Source of the DNA: JAVBLY01 sp031553035
GTDB taxonomy: Bacteria > Bacillota > Clostridia > Peptostreptococcales > Anaerovoracaceae
Length of the DNA stretch: 64,000 bases
Direction: 5' to 3'
NCBI GenBank assembly: GCA_031553035.1
Contig: JAVBLY010000003.1
Coordinates: forward strand, 62,001 to 126,000
Notes under the pieces: model-generated
The model's input: the letters and a program-made list of their open reading frames with translations, nothing else
What the model was told of the DNA's origin: nothing
Database searches by the model: none
In this document: positions 24,719 through 33,983 of the stretch, one piece after another
How the letters are laid out: the number at the start of each line of letters is the position of its first letter
Numbering within the stretch: the first letter of the stretch is position 1
Made by a program: the position numbers and the translations under genes

Positions 24719-26623
24719 CTATAAAATATTTTTCTTATACATCAGATAGCTGTCCTTGAGAAGTCTCTCTTCTCTCTGCATTTCGATCTGCAGATTAGAA
24801 GCATCTTCAAATTTGCCTTCCAGAAGTGCGTTCTTTATTCTCGTCAGAAGACACTTCTGCTCCACATTATCCTTGCCTAAATATAGTCTGAGATCCTGTA
24901 TCGCAGTCCAGTTCATGATATCTGCTTCATTGCAGTCCTCGTCTGTATGTAATTTGACGCACTCTCTTACAAGATCCATGGTATTTAGGATAAGTCTGCC
25001 CTGAAGCTCCATCGCCCACTGCTGCAGTATGGCCGTTGAGTAGGAAAGGAGGAGAGTATCATCAAAGACATCTCCCTTCTTGAGCATCTCAAGCTTGTCC
25101 GGATACTTCTCAAATGCAGCAATATTTTCATATACAGTTGAAGGGAACTCCCCGAACAATTCTGTTCTTTCTTCCTGAGTATATTCTTCGAACACATCCC
25201 GCTCGCTTCTGTACACTCTGTCTTTCTCAAGATAAAAAACTTCTTCTCCTTTTTTCTTGGAGAGGATACTTAAAAGTTCATCCCCCCTTTTTTCTGCCTC
25301 AAGTGTTGCATCTATTCCATCAAGCATGGCAAGATATGAGGTCGCCATAACCAGATAAGTATTGCTCTTTGGATTGGGTGATCTCAGTTCTATCCTCGTT
25401 GCCAACGGATTTTCTGAATCTCGAATAAGCCCTGCAAGCACTGTTCTGTTCCTGGACGGGGCCTCGGTCGTATGTCCAAGGGATGTTACAGTACAAACCG
25501 GTGCTTCAAATCCGACTTTGAGCCTCTCAAGAGCATCGTTGGTTGCGGTGACGAACGGGCTGACAACTTCGTAGTTTTTAAGTAATCCCATGACTGCTGC
25601 AAATCCGATAGTGCTCAGATAATTATCGCCCATCTTCTTCGGTGAGAAAAGATTGACCCGCTTGCCGCCTCTTAAAACTGCCGCTATTCCCATGTGGGTA
25701 TGCTCTCCGCTTCCGGCAACACCGTCTATTGGCTTTGCATTGAAAGATACTTCAAGACCGTACATCCTGAAAACGTCTTTGATTATATATTTGATTATCA
25801 ACTCATTGTCGGCAGCTTGAACAGCATTGTCATAAAGCCAGTCTATCTCAAGCTGTTCCATTATATGACTGTATTCACCGGAATTACCCAGCTTGGCCTT
25901 TATCCCACCGACTTCTTTATGGCCCATTTCGACTCCAAACCCGTATGCATCAAGAAGAAGGATAGTACGTTCAAGAGCTGTTCTTACATGACCTCTCGTC
26001 CTTTGCCAGTACTGCTCCTTTAGCTCCTGTGACGTTGAAAGCTGTTCACGATCGCCTTTGTCCTCCGGCGTTTTCACCCAGAATTCCAGCTCAGTTGCAC
26101 CGGTAAGTACAATATCATCGATGTCGCTGACGGAATCTATAGGAAGGTCGTCCAGAGCGTATGGATACTTTTCCAGAAGTTCCAGCATATGCTTCCTGAA
26201 ATAGTTTACAGTGTTGGTCAGTATGGATCTGGATCCGACTTTTGAAGAATCGTTATGCACTAAAAACGATGGAATCCTTAAAGTACCTATGGGTAACGAT
26301 GTACGACTGTCAATGTTTTTAAAATTATAATCTACATGCCAGTTGACATTAAGGTCAGGTACTATGTCAACCTTGGCATTGTTGATTGCTGCTATTTTTG
26401 GCAGAATTACACTGGAGCCGTCGGTCTGAACGCCTTGTTTCAGAAAGGTCTCAATGTCCTTTTTAAAATATTCTACCGGTATCTTCTCGTCAGTATCATG
26501 ACCCCCTATGTCAAGACCGACCATGGACACGAACTTCACTTCCGGATGTTGAGTCAGCTTTTCAACTATTTGTTTTGCGCTGTGTTTATCCTTTGGGATA
26601 ACGAACAACATTTTTTCCAGCAT
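24719..26623 (-). CDS. glnA: Glutamine synthetase, long clostridial form
   Basis: 634 residues, longer than the ~440-470 of ordinary GlnA and unlike the ~700-residue GSIII. The catalytic region carries recognisable GS motifs: LTGATELEFWVKTPED near residue 173, VEMGHKEVGGIKAKLGNSGEYSH near 234, VAGSGEHTHMGIAAVLRGG near 303, APSRNRTVLAGLI near 388 and the Arg-rich ATRIELRSPNPKSNTYL near 409. It has an extra N-terminal part (about 1-150) and a helical C-terminal extension (about 470-634). It makes glutamine from glutamate, ammonia and ATP. The SD GGGGTGG precedes the ATG; serS follows. Confidence 0.85.
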   Translation of the reverse strand: MLEKMLFVIPKDKHSAKQIVEKLTQHPEVKFVSMVGLDIGGHDTDEKIPVEYFKKDIETFLKQGVQTDGSSVILPKIAAINNAKVDIVPDLNVNWHVDYNFKNIDSRTSLPIGTLRIPSFLVHNDSSKVGSRSILTNTVNYFRKHMLELLEKYPYALDDLPIDSVSDIDDIVLTGATELEFWVKTPEDKGDREQLSTSQELKEQYWQRTRGHVRTALERTILLLDAYGFGVEMGHKEVGGIKAKLGNSGEYSHIMEQLEIDWLYDNAVQAADNELIIKYIIKDVFRMYGLEVSFNAKPIDGVAGSGEHTHMGIAAVLRGGKRVNLFSPKKMGDNYLSTIGFAAVMGLLKNYEVVSPFVTATNDALERLKVGFEAPVCTVTSLGHTTEAPSRNRTVLAGLIRDSENPLATRIELRSPNPKSNTYLVMATSYLAMLDGIDATLEAEKRGDELLSILSKKKGEEVFYLEKDRVYRSERDVFEEYTQEERTELFGEFPSTVYENIAAFEKYPDKLEMLKKGDVFDDTLLLSYSTAILQQWAMELQGRLILNTMDLVRECVKLHTDEDCNEADIMNWTAIQDLRLYLGKDNVEQKCLLTRIKNALLEGKFEDASNLQIEMQREERLLKDSYLMYKKNIL

Positions 26624-26671
26624 TTTGCACCACCCCTTTTGATGTTTTGAATTAAATGATTTAAATATGAA

Positions 26672-26699
26672 GGCAGTCTCACAGTCAAGCGAGACTGCC
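26672..26699 (-). terminator. Hairpin between the UPF0182 and glnA genes
   Basis: Perfect 9-bp stem GGCAGTCTC (26672-26680) / GAGACTGCC (26691-26699) with a 10-nt loop. The following T run is poor on both strands, so termination may be weak. On the minus strand the loop holds TTGACT, which could serve as a -35 for glnA. Confidence 0.5.
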
Positions 26700-26723
26700 C
26701 ATATTAATAATTTTGGTTAAAAC

Positions 26724-29627
26724 TTATTCTGTAGTTACATTATCTTCGGCTTCGCCGGCAAGCTGGGTCAGATAATCCTGGACCTTAGCCATTTCTTCTC
26801 CGTACTTAGCCCAATCGCCGCTTTCCTGCGCTTTGATCGCCGCATTATATGCGTCGTTGGCAAGACTTACAAGCTCTGCCTGTGAAAGTGCCGCTTCTCC
26901 TGCACCTGCTGCACCGCCATCAGTATCTGTTACGCCGCCGTCTGCGGGTGCTTCACTTTCAAGGAGGTCTCCGGTTCCTTTTCCGAACATGGAATCAAGA
27001 GCTCCGGCCAGTGTTGCTTCATAAGCGATCCTGTTGTTGTAGTAAATGATTACTCTCTTTACTTCGGGAAGTGATGAATTATCGGCTTCAAGATAAACCG
27101 GCTCAACATACATGATGGATTCCCCTATTGGAATTACAAACATGTTGCCTCGGCTGTACTTGGCGCCACTCTGCTGCCACAGTGAGAACTCCTTGGATAT
27201 GGTAGTATCCTGGTCGATCTGAGCCTCTATCTGCATTGGTCCCATTACTACCTTGCTCTTGGGGAATTTGTACAGTATTAGATCTCCGTATTCTTCGCCG
27301 TCGTTCCTTGCCAGCAGAAGTCCCGTCATGTTCTTCTTGTCTTTCGGTGTATAAGGTATGGAATTGATAAATTCAATATCCTTTTCACCGGGAAGTTTCA
27401 TGATGTAGTACTGAGGTTTCATTTCAACTTCTTCTGTTCCGTAGATCTCATTTGAGATCTGCCACAGGTCCTCACTCTGATAGAATACCTTGACATCGTT
27501 TACATGATATCTTTCATATATCTTTGCCTGAATGCTCAGCATTGTGCTTGGATATCTGATATGGGCTCTGAAGCTGTCCGGCATTTCCTCGCCTGACTTG
27601 AACAGTTTAGGATATATTTCTTTTAAAGTATTTGCCACAGGATCGGAATCGTCAACCAGATAATAATTTGTGTTGCCGTTATATGCGTCAACTACTATCT
27701 TGACTGAGTTTCTTACATAATTAGCATTGCTGTTCTGCGTGTCATACGGCTCTGAATACGGATAGTAGCTGCTTGTGGTATAGGCGTCTATCATCCAGTA
27801 AAGTCCGCCGTCTACTGTTACGACATAAGGGTCTGAGTAATCAAGATAAGGCATTATCTTCGATACTCTTTCCTTGATATTTCGGTTGATAACGATCTTT
27901 GAATCGCTGTCGATATTTGATGAAACCAGAAGCTTCATACTTCTCTCCTTGATAGAGAAAATAAGTCTGTTGAACCAGTTCATCTTTATTCCGGCATTTC
28001 CGTCATATTCGCTGTAGACATTGCTGTCACCTTCCGGATAATCGAATTCCTGCTCATTTGTATTGACCATTATATAGTTATTGGCAAGTTCACCGAAGTA
28101 AAGTGCCGGATTATCGATCTGGATCTCGTCGATCTGAGATTCAGGCGGAATGTTCTTTATCAGCATATCAGGCTGACCATTTGCCGTGATCTTGTCAACT
28201 CTTGATAAGGTGACACCGTAACCATGGGTATATTTAAGATGCATATTGACCCATGTGTCTTTGATCTTTGTTTCGTCTATCTCTCTTGCAGAGAGGAAAA
28301 CTTGAGTATATTCACCGTTAACCATATATCGGTCGACATTGACATTATTGAATGAATAATACTGCCTGATAGCCTGAGTCTGATTATAGAATTTCTGGGC
28401 AGGATCATAATCATTGATCCTAATATTTTTAATTGTGCCCATATTGGCTACGACATCTTCCTTCGTCAGATTATCCGACGATGCAAAGGATTTGACTTCA
28501 ACATTTTCCAAATCATAAGCATTTTTCGTATATGTCATGTTGTAATCAAGATACTTGCTTTCTTTAGAAAGTTCATCCGGTGTTACGACAAGCTGCTGAA
28601 CAATAAAGCCAACGCCCATACCTAACACACCTATAACCAGCATCACAACAGGTACGGCAAGAATTGTCTTGAATTTTTTCTTCGACATGCCGATGGCAAA
28701 CATAATAGCTGCAAGCAACGACAAAACGATCAGTATACGATACATCCATAATGTTATGTGGATATCTGTATATCCGGCACCGAACAATATATTGCTCTGC
28801 GTGTAAAGGAGATCATACTGTCTCAGGAAAAAGTTGACGCCCACCATCAAGAAGAACAGTATACCGATGATGGTCACCTGTTTTGACGCTATGTGGAGTA
28901 ACTCCTGGAAGTCGAATGTCCCTTTTGGTTTAGGTTGTCTTCTTTGCCTCTGACCTCCGCCTTTCACATTAAGTCCCAGTTTCTTTAGTAGTTCCTCGAT
29001 TGGATTTGCAGCTACATTATCGTCGTAATTCTCAAAACCGTCTCCACCTACATCATCCTGCTGGGGCGGGATATCGATTTTCTTCGGCGGTGCCATGGAA
29101 AGCAGAAGAAAATAGTAAATGAATGATAAAATGGCGAAAACTATGATGCCCATTATCAGTATCTCATTCACGTCCTTGATGAATTGAAGTTTGAATACAT
29201 AAAACGATACATCCTGATTGAATATTGGATCCTTCAAATCAAATGTGGTGCTGTTTGAGAATTTAAGAGCCTCAAACCAAAGCCTCGTCACCGATATGTA
29301 TGTCAAAATAAAACCGGAAATTGCCGCCAACGCTATGGAAATCCCCGTAAGCGCTTTTTTGTTCACCTTGTCGGCAGCCACCTCAGTCCTCTTGAAATAC
29401 CCTTTTCTTACACCCTGCAAATAAATGAAACCAAGGGCCGTCAAAATAAGAAATACAGGAATTCCGATCTTTAGCTGGGTAAACAATTGCTTGAAGAAAA
29501 CACTTGTATATCCAAGTTCCTTAAACCACAGATAATCGCCTATAAAACCGATCAACGCGGCAAAGATCACCAGAAGAACGAGTACAACAATTATCACTAC
29601 TGCCAGTACTTTCTGTTTACCTTTCAA
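26724..29627 (-). CDS. UPF0182 family membrane protein
   Basis: 967 residues. About seven hydrophobic segments lie in the first 330 residues (first VLAVVIIVVLVLLVIFAALIG), with a cytosolic basic stretch GQRQRRQPKPKG between them. A large extracytoplasmic domain of some 600 residues follows, with family motifs such as NDYDPAQKFYNQTQAIRQYY and VDRYMVNGEYTQVFLSAREI. The C-terminal tail (about 900-967) is Gly/Ala/acid-rich. COG1615 members are widespread and uncharacterised. The correct start is probably the TTG at 29625-29627, 7 nt after AGGAGG, rather than the GTG at 29648, which would place the SD inside the gene. Confidence 0.92.
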   Translation of the reverse strand: MKGKQKVLAVVIIVVLVLLVIFAALIGFIGDYLWFKELGYTSVFFKQLFTQLKIGIPVFLILTALGFIYLQGVRKGYFKRTEVAADKVNKKALTGISIALAAISGFILTYISVTRLWFEALKFSNSTTFDLKDPIFNQDVSFYVFKLQFIKDVNEILIMGIIVFAILSFIYYFLLLSMAPPKKIDIPPQQDDVGGDGFENYDDNVAANPIEELLKKLGLNVKGGGQRQRRQPKPKGTFDFQELLHIASKQVTIIGILFFLMVGVNFFLRQYDLLYTQSNILFGAGYTDIHITLWMYRILIVLSLLAAIMFAIGMSKKKFKTILAVPVVMLVIGVLGMGVGFIVQQLVVTPDELSKESKYLDYNMTYTKNAYDLENVEVKSFASSDNLTKEDVVANMGTIKNIRINDYDPAQKFYNQTQAIRQYYSFNNVNVDRYMVNGEYTQVFLSAREIDETKIKDTWVNMHLKYTHGYGVTLSRVDKITANGQPDMLIKNIPPESQIDEIQIDNPALYFGELANNYIMVNTNEQEFDYPEGDSNVYSEYDGNAGIKMNWFNRLIFSIKERSMKLLVSSNIDSDSKIVINRNIKERVSKIMPYLDYSDPYVVTVDGGLYWMIDAYTTSSYYPYSEPYDTQNSNANYVRNSVKIVVDAYNGNTNYYLVDDSDPVANTLKEIYPKLFKSGEEMPDSFRAHIRYPSTMLSIQAKIYERYHVNDVKVFYQSEDLWQISNEIYGTEEVEMKPQYYIMKLPGEKDIEFINSIPYTPKDKKNMTGLLLARNDGEEYGDLILYKFPKSKVVMGPMQIEAQIDQDTTISKEFSLWQQSGAKYSRGNMFVIPIGESIMYVEPVYLEADNSSLPEVKRVIIYYNNRIAYEATLAGALDSMFGKGTGDLLESEAPADGGVTDTDGGAAGAGEAALSQAELVSLANDAYNAAIKAQESGDWAKYGEEMAKVQDYLTQLAGEAEDNVTTE

Positions 29628-29681
29628 AATAATACCTCCTAACAACACACTACCTGATTGCTCAAATCCTTTCTTTACACT

Positions 29682-31337
29682 TTATTTGAATTTGAGCGCT
29701 ATATCCTCTAGCTTCTCTTTTGCTTCTGCCGGCAGGGCATCTCTGCCACCTTTGAATTCTTCTCTGGATACTACGAATTCAACACGTTCGTCCATCTGCC
29801 TTTTCAGCAAAGCTATATAATCCTTGTCTCCAAAATTCGGAATGAATCCGTCGATATCAACTGTCTGCATTTCACGGAGCGGTCCAAAATCTTTGAAGTT
29901 CGCAGTTTCGTCAACGATTGATTCGATTATTCCTATAGTGACTTCCTTGGGAATTTTCTTGTCAAGGAAGTGACCTGTATTTATAATATAACAGTTTACG
30001 CCGCTCTCTTCAAAGAGAGCCTTGAATTTTTTGTAATCTTCTACAAGTGGATATGTCCTGAACGGGTTCGCATAGGGTTCAAAAACAAGTGCATTCTGGT
30101 CAACACCTTCTGCCAGCTTTTCGGCTGACGATCTCTTTGTAGCAAGGCATGCTCCCATGACCGACGCCAGTACAGGATCGCTTATTTTGAGAACCGGAGG
30201 CAGCGAGCTGTCTTTCATGAGCCAGACTATGGAGTTGATAGGCTCGTCCATTTTATCCACTCTGTTTGAAGCCCAGAGCTTGGACTTGATCGCACGTCCG
30301 TTTCCGTTTCTGATATCTTCGGTTACTATTACTGTTTTACCCTCTTCATCCAGAGTTGCTCCGCAATTCTGGACTGTCAGCAGGAACTTATTGTCCGGAG
30401 ATGTCAGAGGATAGTCCTGAGTCTTGTCGAAATATGAAGGCTCAAGGGCAACTGTAGATCCGTTTTCCGATGAAATTATATATGCATCATCGTGAAGAAC
30501 AGTCACGTCATATTTATTATCGTGCTTGGCATGTGTCAGCGTGGATTTGCCTGAACCTGAAAGTCCGAAAACTCCAAGCACGTGTTTGTCGCCGTCTTTT
30601 CTGACCATTCTCTTGAGTCCGCCGTGGCAGGAAGCGTATCCGTTCCTGTTTGCGATGCCCCATGCCAGAGTCAAAGTGCCTTTTTTATGTTCTCCGAAAT
30701 ATCTCATGCCCAGTAGGCATGCACAGTTATGTTCCGGATCAAAATAAGCCAAACCATCAGGGAATTTGGGATGGACATAATCCGGATTTGAAAAAATGAA
30801 TATCTCCGGTTCGTCTCCAACAGGCTTGCTGCCCGCGTACATCTCATCGTAAGCATCTGTTCTGTACTGGAAGTTGAGAAGCCAGTTCAGCATGGTATTC
30901 TCGTATGTCTCGGGTACAAGCAGGTTGGCTTTGATGATAAAGTCTTCGTCAAGTCCGATATAGGATTCTGCGTGATACATTGTCCTGTATCTTGAATTGT
31001 ATACAGCTTCCCTTAAGACCTTGGCGATCTCTGCCTCCTCGATGCCTTTTTCTCCCAAGATGACTCTTGCGCCCGCAAATCTGCCGACAGTTTCGCCATC
31101 ATTAAAGAGAAGTATCTTTGCTCCTTCCGGAAGACCGGTCTCTTCCGGTCTGTATATGGGCATGTCGGTCTCGATGGTCCCCGTAGCATTCTTTGCCATA
31201 TCATATACTTCCTTAAGATCGCCTTTCTTCACAACATTGTTGCCGTAAAAAGCAGTCTCAATGGTAGTTCTTGACATAGAAAACGCCCTCTTGCCCTGGG
31301 TGATATCTTCTCTTTTGTAATTGGATGTTGTTGACAT
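29682..31337 (-). CDS. pckA: Phosphoenolpyruvate carboxykinase (ATP)
   Basis: Interconverts oxaloacetate + ATP with PEP + CO2 + ADP. 551 residues. The kinase P-loop GVFGLSGSGKSTLTH is near residue 250, and HDDAYIISSENGSTVALEPSYFDKT near 280 supplies metal and substrate ligands. It is an ATP-type, not GTP-type, enzyme and slightly longer than E. coli PckA. SD AGAGGG, 9 nt spacer. In fermenting clostridia this enzyme may run towards oxaloacetate; with pyruvate carboxylase in the same window either direction is possible. Separated by 30 bases from the zinc-ribbon gene upstream. Confidence 0.96.
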   Translation of the reverse strand: MSTTSNYKREDITQGKRAFSMSRTTIETAFYGNNVVKKGDLKEVYDMAKNATGTIETDMPIYRPEETGLPEGAKILLFNDGETVGRFAGARVILGEKGIEEAEIAKVLREAVYNSRYRTMYHAESYIGLDEDFIIKANLLVPETYENTMLNWLLNFQYRTDAYDEMYAGSKPVGDEPEIFIFSNPDYVHPKFPDGLAYFDPEHNCACLLGMRYFGEHKKGTLTLAWGIANRNGYASCHGGLKRMVRKDGDKHVLGVFGLSGSGKSTLTHAKHDNKYDVTVLHDDAYIISSENGSTVALEPSYFDKTQDYPLTSPDNKFLLTVQNCGATLDEEGKTVIVTEDIRNGNGRAIKSKLWASNRVDKMDEPINSIVWLMKDSSLPPVLKISDPVLASVMGACLATKRSSAEKLAEGVDQNALVFEPYANPFRTYPLVEDYKKFKALFEESGVNCYIINTGHFLDKKIPKEVTIGIIESIVDETANFKDFGPLREMQTVDIDGFIPNFGDKDYIALLKRQMDERVEFVVSREEFKGGRDALPAEAKEKLEDIALKFK

Positions 31338-31367
31338 TTTTATAGCCCTCTCACATAAATAAAAAAT

Positions 31368-33476
31368 CTATAGTGCAACGTAAGTCGTAATGAGAAGTTC
31401 GTCCGACTTCGTTTCCAGTTCGTACAATTGTTTGATAGTTGGATTCTTTTTTGTTCCGTCTTTATTGATTATTGTTATCTCTTCTTTGGTCCACACGTAG
31501 AACTTGTTGCCGTTCTGACGGATTTCACCGATAGTAAGAATGTCATATTGAACCGCTTTACTGTCTTTTGGAAGCTTCTCCTTTTCCAGGACTTTCTCCG
31601 CCTCGCTTCCGGTAACCACATAATCAAACACTTTCCTGTCTCCTGAATTGAGGTAATCTACCCAGGCGGAGTTAAATCCGATAACCGTTTTGACGGCTTG
31701 CTGATCAAATAGGATGTCGCCGTTTTTGGATGTTTTCCAGAAGTTATTTTCGATGGGCTGAGAATTATTTGCACCAACTATCTTATAACTTGCTTTTTCA
31801 TCGTATCCAATGTCATCGCCGTAGGCAAATTCTTTGATATTTCTGTTCTCAGACTGCTGAGACTTTATCAATGCCTCATAATCCTGGCTAGGTGCCACTA
31901 TCTTGGGTGTATCCGTATCTCCTGAGTTAGCTGAGCCTGTCACTCCCAGAACTGATTCCGTAAGGTTATTGAGCATAATGCCGATACCGGAATTCGGAGC
32001 CATCTTCATTACCATGATTCCGCCAAGCAGAATAAGTATGATCACAATCATCACGATGAGGAATGTTATCAGCTTGTTGCCCCGCTTCGCCTTCGGTTCT
32101 TCAGCCGGTACATCATTTTTTGGAATGCTCACTGATGCGGTCGGTGTTACCGGAACTACCGGTTTTTGTGGCTCTTCTACCTTTGCAGGCTCGTCTGCCT
32201 TTGCCGCTGTATTAACGTGAGGTTCCGTCTTCTCAGGACCCTTAACTTCAACCTTAGCAGGCTCTTCCACAGGTGGTTTTACCTGAACGGTCTCTTCCTT
32301 TTTCTGTTCAACGGCTTTGGCTTCCGGTTCGTCATCTTCAAGCTCAAATGGGAAAACAACCGGTTCATTCACTATTTCGGGACCGATTATTTTTTGTTTT
32401 TTCGGTTCTTCGGGTATCACCTGTTTCGGAGTCTCCCGCTTATCCTGATCTGCTATCTTCTGTGCACCTGTAAAGCTCTTGCCGTCTCCTGGAGGCAGAT
32501 CCTTTAAGAATTCGTCTTCGTCTATGGACTTTGAGCCGGGATCAAATGTATCTGCGGCAATTTTGAAGGTGGCTTTATCAGCACCATCGTCCCCCTTTGC
32601 GAAAGGGGAAGCAAATGAATTATCGATCAAAGCAAATTCTGATGATTTCACATGCGCTGCGGTTTCTTTAGGTACTTCAGCTTTTATCTCTTCTACTTTA
32701 GGGGGTGCCGCTTCATCCCCAATCGGAGATGCAAACGATGTGTTTAACATGGCAAGACCTGCGATACGCGGCAATTGAGATGCCGCATCGTCTTTCACCT
32801 GCTCAGGTGTCGGTGCTTTTGGTGTAGCCGGGATGACCGGTTCAATTGGAGTGGCTGGTTCAATTGGCGCGACCGGCTCAATCGATGTGACAGATTCATC
32901 TGAAACTACCGGTTCAGCTGGCACATCCAGCCCGGAAACCTCTTCTCTGAAATCTTCTATGTGGTATTTCTTTGTTGCATCGATTGGAATAGTAGACATC
33001 TTTGAATTGCTGTACTTGACCAGTTCTTTGTCAAGAAGTTCCTGAAATTCTTCATTTCTCTTGTTAAACTTGAACAGGGTTTCATCTTCCTCTGTTTTTT
33101 TCATGGAAAAAGGTTCATACCATTCGTCGGTAATGGGCTCATCTGCTTCTTCATCTTCGGAAAAAGTCGGCGTATTCGCTATTTCATCAGGATCGACAGC
33201 CTCCTGCATCTTTTTTACAAGAGGAACATCCTTGGGCTTCTCCCATTTAAAGTCGATATCTTCCGTTTCTTTTTTCTCTTCATTTGGAAAGTCCTGAATG
33301 TTCCATTTGAAATCAAAAAGTGGTGTCTTTATATCATCGGTACCCGTTGGCACCGCGTCGTTTCTATCCCTGTTTTCCGATTCTTCTGTTACCGATTTTG
33401 GTTCAACAGACTCTCCACAAACCGAACAGACCTTATCATCATCTCCTAGCCTATTTCCGCAATTTTTGCAGAACAT
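31368..33476 (-). CDS. Zinc-ribbon single-span membrane protein with a long low-complexity linker
   Basis: 702 residues. Residues 1-26 are a zinc ribbon (MFCKNCGNRLGDDDKVCSVC). A long acidic, Pro/Val/Glu-rich cytosolic linker (about 30-465) follows, with repeats of the type EPVAPIEPATPIEP and two copies of an NTSFASP / DNSFASP motif (near 245 and 282). One transmembrane helix is at about 472-492 (ITFLIVMIVIILILLGGIM), then an extracytoplasmic domain of about 200 residues. No known enzyme motif is visible. Zinc-ribbon plus linker plus membrane domain is common in Clostridia for proteins of unknown role. A consensus promoter lies upstream and an SD AAGGAGGAG precedes the ATG. Confidence 0.85.
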   Translation of the reverse strand: MFCKNCGNRLGDDDKVCSVCGESVEPKSVTEESENRDRNDAVPTGTDDIKTPLFDFKWNIQDFPNEEKKETEDIDFKWEKPKDVPLVKKMQEAVDPDEIANTPTFSEDEEADEPITDEWYEPFSMKKTEEDETLFKFNKRNEEFQELLDKELVKYSNSKMSTIPIDATKKYHIEDFREEVSGLDVPAEPVVSDESVTSIEPVAPIEPATPIEPVIPATPKAPTPEQVKDDAASQLPRIAGLAMLNTSFASPIGDEAAPPKVEEIKAEVPKETAAHVKSSEFALIDNSFASPFAKGDDGADKATFKIAADTFDPGSKSIDEDEFLKDLPPGDGKSFTGAQKIADQDKRETPKQVIPEEPKKQKIIGPEIVNEPVVFPFELEDDEPEAKAVEQKKEETVQVKPPVEEPAKVEVKGPEKTEPHVNTAAKADEPAKVEEPQKPVVPVTPTASVSIPKNDVPAEEPKAKRGNKLITFLIVMIVIILILLGGIMVMKMAPNSGIGIMLNNLTESVLGVTGSANSGDTDTPKIVAPSQDYEALIKSQQSENRNIKEFAYGDDIGYDEKASYKIVGANNSQPIENNFWKTSKNGDILFDQQAVKTVIGFNSAWVDYLNSGDRKVFDYVVTGSEAEKVLEKEKLPKDSKAVQYDILTIGEIRQNGNKFYVWTKEEITIINKDGTKKNPTIKQLYELETKSDELLITTYVAL

Positions 33477-33514
33477 ATTTCTCCTCCTTCAAGTCGAATA
33501 ATATAGTACGGTTA

Positions 33515-33543
33515 ATTATATAATAAGATGAGGATAAGTTCAA
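33515..33543 (-). promoter_or_regulatory. Promoter of the zinc-ribbon protein gene
   Basis: On the minus strand TTGAAC (33538-33543), 17-bp spacer, TATAAT (33515-33520); SD AAGGAGGAG follows about 25 nt downstream. It may also supply pckA. Confidence 0.7.
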
Positions 33544-33619
33544 TGAAAAGACTTGAATTGTCCTTTGTATTCTTGGGAATAAGGTCCTCTGTTTTGAGTC
33601 ATTTTTATCTGCATTTTTG

Positions 33620-33648
33620 TTGACAATAAAATACCCTCATGGTAACAT
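33620..33648 (+). promoter_or_regulatory. Promoter of tRNA-Lys
   Basis: TTGACA (33620-33625), 17-bp spacer, TAACAT (33643-33648). The leader to the tRNA is about 80 nt and contains two hairpins resembling tRNA T-arms (about 33656-33684 and 33698-33721). Confidence 0.6.
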
Positions 33649-33733
33649 ACTTTATGTGCCTGGAGGTCGAGACTTCAGGGCACCAAGAGAAAGTTCGGCG
33701 GATCAAAACCTCCGCAGACCAGAACTCAAATAT

Positions 33734-33809
33734 GCACCGTTAGCTCAGCTGGTAGAGCACCTGACTCTTAATCAGGGTGTCCGGGGTTCGACCCCCCGAC
33801 GGTGTACCA
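33734..33809 (+). tRNA. tRNA-Lys (anticodon CTT)
   Basis: 76 nt with encoded CCA. Acceptor GCACCGT pairs with ACGGTGT, the first pair being G-T. The anticodon stem CCTGA/TCAGG encloses the loop CTCTTAA, giving anticodon CTT that reads AAG. The T-arm GGGG-TTCGACC-CCCC is regular. Flanked by a promoter and an intrinsic terminator, it is a single-gene transcription unit. Confidence 0.97.
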
Positions 33810-33814
33810 TTTTT

Positions 33815-33852
33815 GAAAAAGCAGTAACCCTCAGGCTACTGCTTTTTCAATA
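33815..33852 (+). terminator. Terminator of tRNA-Lys
   Basis: Perfect 12-bp stem GAAAAAGCAGTA (33815-33826) / TACTGCTTTTTC (33837-33848); the T-rich arm itself gives the T run. It may also work on the minus strand. Confidence 0.85.
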
Positions 33853-33983
33853 TTGAAACATGATTATTACCAGTTACGTCTAAGTAAAGGTTAGCCTGTA
33901 GGATGCGACTGAACAAAAAGTTATGAACCTTTTTCCTGCAATGGTGGCGATTAAGTAAAATCTGACCAAAATATCCAATTTAA

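Noticed and set aside
26672..26699. Hairpin as a riboswitch of glnA
   Set aside because: It is a simple stem-loop with no further conserved structure; a weak terminator fits better.
33617..33856. 79-residue open frame containing LAQLVEHLTLNQGVRGSTPR
   Set aside because: It reads through tRNA-Lys; this peptide is a well-known artefact of translating tRNA genes.
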